64,000 nt of DNA from assembly GCA_949715645.1 (NCBI GenBank), contig OX454527.1, positions 20,486,865-20,550,864 of the forward strand. The letters are read 5' to 3'. This stretch comes from Portevinia maculata. Lineage: Eukaryota; Arthropoda; Insecta; Diptera; Syrphidae. Each line of letters opens with the position of its first letter. Position 1 is the stretch's first letter. Shown here in pieces: positions 34,122 to 43,559 of this stretch. The position numbers and the translations under genes were made by a program. A model generated the notes under the pieces. That model made no database searches and had not been told where the DNA came from. It saw only the letters and a program-made list of their open reading frames with translations.

Positions 34122-35144
34122 GGTTGCCACTGGACTGGAAAGTCAGGGAACGAACATTTGGTCAGGGAATGTCAGGGAAAGTCAGGGAATTTCGAAAACA
34201 GTCAGGGAAAATTCCCTTTGTGTGTATTTTTTTTTTTTATAATATTAAACAATTTATGTCGAGCTCTGAAGTTTACCAACACACAATTTTATTTGTGAAA
34301 AGGAAGACAACTTTATATCTTTTCTGTTCTGTGCAATATTTTTGAATAAAATTTATGTGGTTTTCCATTGGGAGCAAAAATATTACTTTTCATGAATCCA
34401 CATTTTTTCTTATTTTGGGATCACATTTCGCAGATCTCGATATCCTTCGAGATATACCCACGCACCATTTCACTAATCCACCATTATTATCTAATAATGT
34501 ATATACCTGGGACATTTTTAATTTGATTGATTGAGACGATTTTGGTTTCGAGAAAGTATAGCGATTGCACGCAGATTAATTGCTAAACAGCTAATGGAGA
34601 TGCCAAGTAGCATTGAAAAGCATATCAATCCTATTTTTCGATCTATGCGCTACGAAAAGTCTGAGATAATGCTTAAATGGAAAACCACATCATAATGCTT
34701 GCCGAAAAAAAGACATGCAAACTTATACATCAAAAAACAAAATAGTCTATTTCGTTTGTTTAGCGAAATTTGTTCCCTTTGCTAAGGAAGATTTTGTATA
34801 GAATAGTTTTTATTTTAAGGCAATAACCTCGCAAATTATGCAATTATGCACTGAACAAAATAGCTCAGAAAGGATAAATGGATTTAGTTGTCCGTTTTTT
34901 TGATGAGTCAAATGGAATTGTTTGCAATAGGTACTTAGAAAGCGAATTCATGGGATCTTCAAAGTCAGATGACATTTTAAAACATTTTGACAATGGAATC
35001 CGATTTTTGAAAAAAAGAGAAACTTCTATGGATGGCCCAAACGTAAATTTATCTTTTTTAAAGAAATTAAAACAACAGCGAAATGAAATTGATCCGGATG
35101 GTACGCAGCTACTAGAATGTGGTGTGTGCGGTCTACACGTAATA

Positions 35145-36443
35145 CGAGGGCGGGTCAATAAGTCCGTGACTTTTGGAATAAAACACAGATTTTTTGATAA
35201 AAAAAAAAATTTATTTTTCAACGTAGTCTCCCTTGAGCTCTATAAACTTTGTCCAACGCTTCTCCAATTTTTTTTATCCCTTCCAAAAAAAATGATTTGT
35301 CGAGGTCCTCAAAATAGGCCTTTATTTGCGAGATGACTTCATCATTGGAGTCAAATCTTTTTCCACCAAGCCATTTCTTCAGGCTTGGGAACAAGAAGTA
35401 GTCGCTTGGAGCCAAATCTGGAGAATAGGGTGGATGAGGGAGCAATTCATAGCCCAATTCATGGTTTTTTGCCATGGCAACTGCACATGTGTGCACCCTT
35501 GCATTGTCTTGGTGGAAAAGAACTTTTTTCTTGGCCAAATGAGGTCGGTTTTTTTTCAAATCGTCATTGAATCGGTCCAATAAGTTGGCATAATATTCCC
35601 CATTGATTGTTCTTCCCTTTTGAAGGTAGTCAATGTGGATTATCCCGCATGCATCCAAAAAAACAGTCGCCATAACTTTATTGGCTGACAAACCCACCTT
35701 TTCCTTCTTTGGCGCCGATTCACCCTTTTCATTCACCCACTGTTTTGACTGTTGTTTGGTCTCTGGTGTGTTGTGATGGATCCATGTTTCGCCCACGGTT
35801 ACAAAACGGCGCAAAAACTCCTCCATATTGCGATTAAACAACGCCAAACCTTCCTGTGAAGTTGTTACACGATTGCGTTTGTGGTCGACTGTGAGCAAAC
35901 GCGGCACCCATCTTGCGGAAAGCTTTCTCATGCCCAAGTGATCATTCAAAATTGAAACCACTGAGCCATGCGAGATCCCTACGGCTTCCACAATCTCTCG
36001 CACTTTCAATCTTCGGTCGGCCAACACCATATCGTGAATTTTTTCGATTGTTTCGGGTGTAGAGACCTCAACTGGGCGCCCAGGACGTTCGGCATCTTCA
36101 GTGCTTGTACGGTCACAACGAAATTCAGTAAACCACTTTTTTACTATTGAAATCGATGGTGCAGAGTCCCCATAGTATTTTTCAAGCTTAGCCTTGGTCT
36201 CGGTAATGGTTTTTTTCGCAAGAAATAATGCTTAATAAGCACACGAAATTCACTTTTTTCCATTTTCTCCTCAAATTAATGAGTAGTCTGATAAAAATAG
36301 CTGTCAAACACAAACTAACTGACGCAGCAAGTTTAAATTTTGACAGGAGTCAACTGACAGATGCCTGTTGACAGGAGCAGTGTTGCCGTTTCAGTAAAGA
36401 GGTCAGAAATTCAAAAAGTCACGGACTTATTGACCCGCCCTCG
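35145..36443 (-). mobile_element. mariner transposon, complete, TA target duplication
   Basis: The inverted ends start CGAGGGCGGGTCAATAAGTC and continue into CGTGACTTTT, nearly identical at both sides. TA flanks it at 35143-35144 and 36444-36445. At 1299 bp it is a standard mariner length. The transposase gene is antisense (35218-36263). Confidence 0.93.
35218..36263 (-). pseudogene. mariner transposase, one frameshift and a lost catalytic residue
   Basis: The natural start is the ATG at 36263 (MEKSEFRVLIKHYFLRKK). A run of seven A shortly after causes a frame change, so the long open frame begins only at an internal Met at 36030 (270 residues; family proteins are ~345). The helix-turn-helix region (IVEAVGISHGSVVSIL), HQDNARVH with the second aspartate, and YSPDLAPSDYFLF with the third aspartate (D,D34D type) are intact. 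The first catalytic block reads TVGETWIHH where V(D)ETW is expected, so the first metal-binding aspartate is glycine. Both defects predict an inactive enzyme. Confidence 0.9.
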
Positions 36444-38762
36444 TACAAGTACCCATAAAAACCGGACTTACAAATGTTTCATGAGACCTGCATATTTTTT
36501 TAAGGCATCTTTATTACGTTTTCAAAGACAGTCCTGCAAGAAGAAGCTTATTTACCTCCAAAACTGGTGGTACTCGATTTCCCCTGAAATATTGCGGTGT
36601 ACGTTGGCTCGAAAACAAAATCTGTTTAGAGAGATGCTTGAACTTTTTTTCTATGACGAATTCAGATAATTAACAAAAACAAGGCCAATTGAAAACGTAA
36701 AAAAATACTTCCAAGACAAATTGTTAGACTGCAAACTTGCATTTTTCCATACAATTACATCTGATTGTGAACCATTTTTATCAAAATTTCAAGGCGAGAA
36801 AATCAATGGTTTCATGCTCATTTTATCTTTATGAAGATCTCCTCAGAATGGTTGAAAACTTATTGCATCGCTTCGTCAAAAAAAGTATATCAGCGAATAT
36901 GCTCCATAGGATCTCAACTTTTGTCCATCGATCTTTCAAGTGAATCCAATCTTCTGGAAATAAAAAACGTTGACGTTGGCTTCAAAGCAACAAAAATCAT
37001 CAATTCAATAAAACAAAAAGACAATTTTTCGAAAAAAGATATTTTAAAATTTAAACTGGATTGCCGCAAAATTATTATAAGCATAATATCAAAAATCGAA
37101 GAACGAAGCCCATTAAAATACGATTTGATTGTAAACGTGAGCAGTCTTAATCCTAGAGATATTTTGCAAAACAACGGTCTCTACAGTAAAAGATTCAAAA
37201 ATATGCTTTAAATTTTATATAATGCCAAGCGATTATTTGATACATGCGCGGAAAGGGCAAAATTGCAGTTCATAAATGCATGTACAGATGCAAAGACAGC
37301 CCTAAAAAGAGGAGTACAAAAGCTTTATAATCAACGAATCTACTTGTAGAGTTGATGAGTTCTACTTTCATAAAAATGTGTTGCATTTTATCGCACGGAA
37401 ACGCCTCTGTTGAGAGTGGCTTCTCAATTAACAAGACTCTTTTGGTCGAAAACCTGCTTGACGAGTAACTAGTCGCTCAGAGAAGAGTCGAAAGAGGCTG
37501 GGGGGAGTATCGAAAGTGGAAGAAAAATGGAGGAAGAAAAAGCAAAAATTCGCATTCAAGCCCAGGTTGAAGAACAGATTGCTAACGCTTTTAATAAATT
37601 CTTTGTATCTGTTGCCACTGAATCAAAACCCTGCTCTCCGCAATTTGATTGTAGTTGTGACCTATAATCAGATATTATTTTGCGATAGGTTAAAAAAAAA
37701 AAACAGTTTTGTGTTCGAATCTTTTACTTCATATGAAGTTTATAAATATATTATGTGTTTTGACAATAAGCAATCATGCACATCCGATAGTATTGCAAAT
37801 TGTCTCCTTAAACGCATTGCATTTTATATAACAGATATATTATCCCATATATTTAATAAGAGCGTGAATTGTGGTATTTTTCCAAAATCGCTAAAAGCTG
37901 CTGAAGTTATTCCATTCTATAAAAAAGGCAATCGAAAACAAACATGCCAATATAGACCTATTTCCCTACTTCCCACCTTTTCTAAATTATTTGAAAAGCT
38001 TATGAAACCACGCATATGTTCATTTTAAAAAAAAAATAGTTTTTTGAGCGATAAACAATTTGGATTCCGAGAAGGTATGTCCACAGAGGATGCCATTCTG
38101 AAATTGTGCAGCGAATTATGTTCTAGTCTTAACAATAAAAAAAGCACAGTAGCTTTATATATTGACATGACCAAGGCATTTGATATGGTCAATCATAATA
38201 TTCTGCTGGATAAACTCTACAAAGCTGGATTTAGGGGATCGGTCTATAATTGGTTTGCCTCATATTTAAGTAATAGGTCTCAAAGAGTCAAACTTGATAA
38301 TGGCTTCAGTGAAGAGATGGAAATAGGAGTCGGTGTACCACAAGGCTCTGTTTTGGGCCCGATTTTATTTTTGATTTATGTGAATTCCATATTGGAACAA
38401 AATTTTAGTAGCAATACTACAGCTTTCGCTGACGATATGGCACTTACTTACACAAGCCACAATTTATTTGAGTCCTTAACCAAATTACAAAGGGATTTAC
38501 AAATTTGAAGGCAGTGGTTTGCAAAACATGAACTTTTGATAAGCGAAAAAACAAAGCTTATTTTTGCAGTCTTCAAAATTTGGAACCGATTGAATGTGAA
38601 GTATACTTTCACTCTGCTGCATGTGAAAAACTTAGCATGTCCCTGTACACTTGTGATAGAAATTTTTTTTATACAAATGCTTTCTGTTCCTCGACTTGTT
38701 TTAAAATTGAATCAGTTGATAGTTTCAAATATTTAGGAGTTTTAATCGACAAGAATTTGAAC

Positions 38763-39570
38763 TAGAGCTGTGTCAATCGTTCAAATTTAATGATCGAATC
38801 GTTCAAGTATTGGTTGAAAAAATGATTCGGTCATTTCAATCAATCATTCAATCAATCAATGACAGATGGGACATGGGAGTATTGTATTGCTCCATTCAAT
38901 TTCAATACAATCAAAAACACCAATCATCATTCGTTCAATTTAGTTTCGATAGAGACAGATACATTCGAATTTCGAATGGATTGTTAGAGTGAATACACTC
39001 AATGACAACAAACTGCAACTGTAACAAATAATTAGGAAATGGAGATTATTGAACAGAAGCGATATTTTTGTAGAACAAATATGTGTTGGTAAAACGAAAT
39101 AAGCCGAAATAAATAAAAATATTTTGATATATTAACACATTTATTGGTTCAGTAGATAAGAAATCAGTAATCAGTAATGCCCCTATTGTGTAAAACAGTT
39201 GAGTTGTCTCTTGGTTGTAATTCAAAATTCAGTATTGCCAAACACAACCTTAAGCGAAAAGTTGACTGTCAACAGACAACCAAGATGGCGGTGGTTGTCT
39301 GTGTGTATGCATATGCAACGCTTCACGATTGCAACTGAAAAAGGTTGTCTTGCTCTTGCATAATACGAAAAAATAGTTTGGTTGTGTGAAAGTTGAGTTG
39401 TATTGAGTTGTGTTATACAATAGGGGCATAATAAAGAAATGAAGTAGTCAGAACAGAACAAAAGTATTGACTCGATGAACGATTGACTTCGGGCATTGTG
39501 ATTGCAATCACCAATACTTTATTGTGATCGGGTCAAAAAGATCGAATCAATCACGATTGACACAGCTCTA
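38763..39570. mobile_element. Non-autonomous hAT-type element, 8-bp duplication ATTTGAAC
   Basis: The ends are TAGAGCTGTGTCAATC and its exact inverted copy. ATTTGAAC precedes it (38755-38762) and follows it (39571-39578), an 8-bp duplication. Many TCAATC/GATTGA subterminal repeats lie inside. At 808 bp with no transposase it needs an autonomous partner. A second MITE lies inside it. Confidence 0.9.
39178..39428. mobile_element. MITE with TAA duplication, Harbinger-like
   Basis: The inverted ends are TGCCCCTATTGTGTAAAACA on the left and TGCCCCTATTGTATAACACA read inward from the right. TAA flanks both sides (39175-39177 and 39429-39431), a 3-bp duplication as in PIF/Harbinger elements. Length is 251 bp, with no coding. 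Assignment rests on duplication length, since the TIR is not a family I know. Confidence 0.65.
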
Positions 39571-40050
39571 ATTTGAACTGGAATGCACATACAGCTGAGT
39601 TACAAAAATATATGATGGCTGTTACTCGAAACATGTTCATGTTAAGACCGTATTGTTCTAAAAATCTGATGTTAAAGATATACTACGGACTCGTACATTC
39701 GAAACTGCAGTATGGTATATCGAGTTGGGGATTGACTTATTTCAATACCATTGAGCCTCTTGTATTAGCCCAAAAGCATATACTAAGGATTATTTGCAAC
39801 AAGAATAGGTTAGCCAGCAGTTGCCCTCTGTTTCAGGAACTCCGCATCTTACCCGTTCAGCATCTTTACGTCTTTAAAGTACTTAAAGTGTTTTTCATCC
39901 GCAGTGGTTTTACATCGACAATCCGAAGCTCAAATATATATAGCTTAAGAGTCAATACTAAAGCTCTTGTTAATGTGCCAACCTCAAATAAGACTCACAG
40001 GGAAAGTCAGGGAAAAGTCAGGGATTTTTTTTTTAATAATAGTGGCAACC

Positions 40051-40594
40051 ATGAAAAAGCCACAAATGAATAAAAATAACCTTCTTTAATATAATCTCTC
40101 TAAACCGCAAATAGATAAAAACTGGCAGCTGGTTTTCTTAGTAAATGTTTCAGAAATAGTCAAAGATTATATTTCCGTTGAGTTTAGACGAAAGACTCTT
40201 AATGGATTTTTTATAACTCAACTGAACGTCAAAAAATTAAGCCAAAAACAGCTTTTCGAAAATATCAACATTTTGCAATTAAAAGTGGATAAAAAATGGA
40301 TCATAATTGTAATACAAATGGTCCTTTTTACGAGCTTAAATAAGAAACAAAATAACGTTTTTAAACAAGGTTTTTTGATTCTAACGCGTGCCGAAAATCT
40401 GAAACTTTTCATAAAACAAATATTTTTTCTTTGATTTTAAAAATACGGAAACTTTGACTACCTGTATCACCCGAATCCTTTGACCGATTTTAAAATTTCT
40501 TTCGGCTTTTGAAGCTTCCAATATTTCTTAATCCATTTAATGAATTAGTTTTGGATTTTAAGCACACGCGAAAATTGCAAAATGTGCCACAGTG
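40051..40594 (-). mobile_element. Transib-like transposon copy B, 5' end
   Basis: In minus orientation this starts CACTGTGGCACATTTTGC at 40594 and matches the left ~545 bp of copy A (30346-30890) throughout. The plus-strand neighbour is CGCCA (40595-40599), then LINE sequence. The rest of copy B continues at 34121 beyond the hAT insertion. Confidence 0.75.
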
Positions 40595-41012
40595 CGCCAT
40601 TTTAGTACCGCGATACGGGAAAGAAATTTGCCGAATTTTTAATGGCTTGTTGGGGGGAAGGGCGCCCTCCTAGGACGGTGCGTTACTCTAGGTAACATCC
40701 TCTTAGTTTCTAATTTGGGTAAAGTTACCTAGGGCGCTTCTGGGAAAGGCAGGGCTTGCCAACTCGGCTCCCAGCGGCGCGTGCGCACATTGACGGCTGC
40801 CAGGCGCTCGGAAAGCAATTGGGATTTTGATTACTTATAGCGTAAGGCTTAAGTAACTTAAGTAATGTAGATAAGTTCATAAAAAATAGAGTTTAGGCCG
40901 AAAGGCAATAAGTTAAGAGCGTCCGCATCAGGACCATTAATTAAGAATAAGTAAAGTATGCTGTTAGTTATAAGCTATATTCAATCATTTTTGTCTAAAA
41001 CGTAAGTTGATA
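40595..41012 (+). mobile_element. Jockey-clade LINE 3' end (last codons plus 3' UTR)
   Basis: TTTTAGTACCGCGATACGGG, then AAGAAATTTGCCGAATTT and the block ending GACGGTGCGTTACTCTAG match the last ~25 codons and stop of the intact ORF2. The 3' UTR follows (AACTAAGAGGATG-type sequence, GGCCGAAAGGCAATAA, GCGTCCGCAT), parallel to 46760-47255 in inverted orientation. It ends around TAAGTTGATACATG. Confidence 0.85.
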
Positions 41013-41017
41013 CATGT

Positions 41018-41240
41018 GGGCGCAGAGGTTAGTGTGTTGGACTACTAATCTAAAGGTATCAGGTTCAAACCCCGCCGGTGCCCAGGAACATCTAGAATCT
41101 TTCCACTGCCCCACCTCTTGCGAACGTCTGAAACACATCCAAGAGTATCAATTCACGTGAATAACTTCTCAAATTTGCCGTTTCGCCTTCAAATTGTGGG
41201 TGCCATCCACCTCACAGAAGCATATGGTTGGAGAAGCTGG
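41018..41240 (+). mobile_element. tRNA-derived SINE with well-preserved tRNA-like head
   Basis: GGGCGCA at 41018 pairs with GGTGCCC ending at 41083 as an acceptor stem. Box A lies in GAGGTTAGTGTGTTGG and box B is GGTTCAAACCC (41062-41072). A TTGGA/TCTAA stem could form the anticodon arm. The body (CTGCCCCACCTCTTGCGAAC, AAATTTGCCGTTTCGCC, GTGCCATCCACCTC) resembles the one after 28820. It sits exactly at the 3' end of the LINE fragment. A functional tRNA gene is unlikely because the D arm is poor and a SINE body follows. Confidence 0.6.
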
Positions 41241-42714
41241 GTTTAAACTGTAAAAATACATCAAGAGAAAATAGCGTCGTTGAATCCAAATTTATTACGC
41301 ACCATAACCACCTTTCAAATTGGTTCCAGTTGCATAAATTCCTTAACGCCTGCCACTGATATTTCGCACATTGTAGAGTTCACAAAAAACTGGTAAAAAA
41401 TAAATCTTTCCCGTTGATTGGTAATAATTAATATTTGCAAAACAGACATACAATTTCATATATCACAATAAACTTCAACACCATAAAGACGTTGAAAAGA
41501 CTTCTCTTTAAGTGGTTCAATGTGAAAAGGGAGTTATACACAATCATCCTGGCACAATGAAGATAACTTACTACGGCCTTTGTTCTCCCCATTATTTTTG
41601 GATTTCTTATGGCTGACTTGTTAGGCATACGTTGTTTTTCTTAGGAGGAATCGGCTCTCCTTTAACATTTATGGTTTTGGTGTGATTTTATTACTTTTTG
41701 CAGAGGTTTTTTTAATCAATATTTATATATTTTTTTTCTTGGATATTGCGACAAATTGAACGCCCACTTATTTGAAAATCAATCAAATTTTGATTTCATT
41801 CTTTCTAGTTGTTTGTATTATTTATTAGGTACTAGACGAATACCCACCCTTTTGTCGCCCGGTGAGGTACCACCACCTTTGTCCGGGTTCCGTGAAGAAG
41901 TCTTGACTACGTTTTAAATAAATATAAAAACATAATCTGCAGAAAACACTCATTACAACAAGGACCGAACACATAACGCTACCTCATACTAAGAACTCGA
42001 TCTATGCAAAAATAATGTTAGGGTAGGATTCAATAACGTTGTTAACTGTGCCCAAAAACATCTCCAAGACAAGAAAAGAAAAAAACATTTAGACGGGCGA
42101 TTCTTTCAACTAATATATGTTAAATACTAGAAGTAGAAGCGATAGCGACGGAGAATTTACTTTTGTTAAAGGCGATAGTCTGTTCTGTAATAGCCTACGT
42201 GGTAAGCGGAGAGTGGCACAATGTCATTCAATACATGCAGGTTTCATCACAAATATATTCTGAGCACATGCGTCTTATTTTAAAATGCGCACTATATGGG
42301 AAAAATACAGACGTTAGAGAACTTTCACTCCTTCCAGGGCTAATGTGGAAAAACAGTTTCATGAGTAGGTATTTACCGGCATAAGCTTAGCGAATGGATC
42401 GCTGATTTGGCGCCCGAATGGAGCCACGCCCTTCTATATCCAAGCGCTCTTATAGCTTTCTGAGACAAGAGGCAGCAAGGAGTTCTAGGCAGTAGCGATA
42501 AAGCTAGTTAGAGTTACTCATCAGGTCGGCACAGGAATGCAATCTGTAGCCTAACTACATTTTTTCAGGACCTTGCTCAATACAGAAAGACCTTTAATGG
42601 GCTTTCAATACTCACTCACTGAAACCCAACATGAACTACATACATACTTAAAGTCTTAAATGAACAGGATAAAAAACGGCTTACGAAAATTCTGGCTACA
42701 AGGCACTAAGGCGA
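41241..42714. other. Unassigned intergenic DNA
   Basis: Nothing recognised. Short frames at 41428-41628 (-) and 42163-42384 (+) lack motifs or supporting context. Confidence 0.3.
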
Positions 42715-43455
42715 AAATCGTTTTTAGGGTTCCGTAGCCAAATGGCAAAATATGGAACCCTTATAGATTCGTCATGTCTGTCTGTCTGTCTGTCTGTCCG
42801 GAAATGTCACAGCCACTTTTTTCCGAAACTATAAGAGCTATACTGTTGAAACTTGGTAAGTAGATGTATTCTGTGAACCGTATTAAGATGTTCATATAAA
42901 AATGGAAAAAAAAACAATAAATTTTGGGGGTTCCCCATACTTAGAACTGAAACTGAAATTTTTTTTTTCATCAAACCCATAAGTGTTGGGTATCTATGGA
43001 TAGGTCTTCAAAAATGATATCGGGGTTTCTATTATCATTTTTTTCTAAACTGAATAGTATGCGCGAGAGACACTTCCAAAGTGGTAACATGTTAGCCCCC
43101 CCCCCCCCCCCCACTCTAACTTCTAAAATAAGGGAATGATAAAACTAAAAAAAATAGACTCGTATGATGTACATTACCATGCAAACTTCCAACGAAAATT
43201 GGTTTGAACAAGATCCAGCAAGTAGTTTTTTTTTAATACGTCATAAATCGTAAACCGCAATTTACCTTTCATTAAATCAACTCAAATATATATAAAAAAA
43301 AAAACATTTAATTTCATAAACATAAACCTTATGCGTAAACCGTGAACCATTATTTTCTAATAATAAATCTGTAATAGGTGCCTAAGTAAATAATAATTAT
43401 AATTCGCGCGGAACCCTTCATGAGCGAGTCCGACTCGCACTTGGCCGCTTTTTTA
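42715..43455 (-). repeat. Interspersed repeat ending GCGGCCAAGTGCGAGTCGGA, intact copy
   Basis: In minus orientation it begins GCGGCCAAGTGCGAGTCGGA (43450) and ends CTACGGAACCCTAAAAA near 42720. This pair of ends belongs to a repeat common in insect genomes. A TGTC microsatellite (42775-42797) and a poly-C run (43097-43113) are internal. A second copy lies in opposite orientation at 57062-57587 plus 60511-60690, split by an insertion. Confidence 0.7.
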
Positions 43456-43559
43456 AAAGAAAGTGTGACTGCAATTTACGGACTAAACTTTCAATTTTTT
43501 TTTGTTTTCGGGGTGCGAGGCTTTCGACAATGGAGCATTTAGACCTAATACTGGTCCAT

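Larger units (their letters stand above)
34860..37500 (+). pseudogene. hAT-like transposase, split by mariner, frameshifted
   Basis: The 5' part (34878-35142) reads MDLVVRFFDESNG, TSMDGPNVNLSFLKKL and ECGVCGLHV, the D-rich catalytic core of a hAT-like family found in many animals. After the mariner (35145-36443) the same family resumes as LYYVFKDSPARRSLFTSKTG and KYCGVRWLENK, then a decayed middle (36690-37210, including SPLKYDLIVNVSSLNPRD). The C-terminal motif SHGNASVESGFSINKTLL with VENLLDE lies near 37385-37475. The two sides join at the TA where the mariner inserted, confirming one interrupted gene. Multiple stops are present. Confidence 0.78.
37560..39995 (+). pseudogene. Jockey-like LINE reverse transcriptase inside the hAT element
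   Basis: It begins with EEQIANAFNKFFVSVATESK (the linker before the reverse transcriptase). It then reads SLLPTFSKLFEKLMKP, QFGFREGMSTEDAILKLCSE, LYIDMTKAFDMVNHNILLDK, GVPQGSVLGPILFLIYVNS and FADDMALTYTS (catalytic aspartates kept). A frame change occurs at 38030. The gene is interrupted at 38763-39570 by a non-autonomous hAT-type element and resumes WNAHTAELQKYMMAV to 39995, where homology stops without a normal 3' end. The endonuclease is missing. The antisense fragment at 17640-17969 belongs to the same family. Confidence 0.82.
34122..40050 (+). mobile_element. hAT-type element inserted in Transib copy B
   Basis: The ends are GGTTGCCACT (34122) and AGTGGCAACC (40041-40050), inverted copies. 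CATG lies at the left junction (34119-34122) and ATG follows the right end. Both ends have subterminal GTCAGGGAA repeats (34142-34210 and 40000-40024). Inside is a hAT-like transposase split by a mariner, then a LINE. Removing 34122-40050 joins the two parts of Transib copy B in register with copy A. A clean 8-bp duplication was not seen, so the exact border is uncertain by a few bases. Confidence 0.65.

Noticed and set aside
30346..40594. Single giant fold-back element with ~600-bp inverted arms
   Set aside because: The arms are better explained as the 5' regions of two oppositely oriented Transib copies, since each also carries different parts of one transposase and copy A has its own right terminus.
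41018..41083. Functional tRNA gene
   Set aside because: The acceptor and anticodon arms can be drawn, but the D arm is poor, a SINE body follows and the related heads nearby diverge; a tRNA-derived SINE explains it better.
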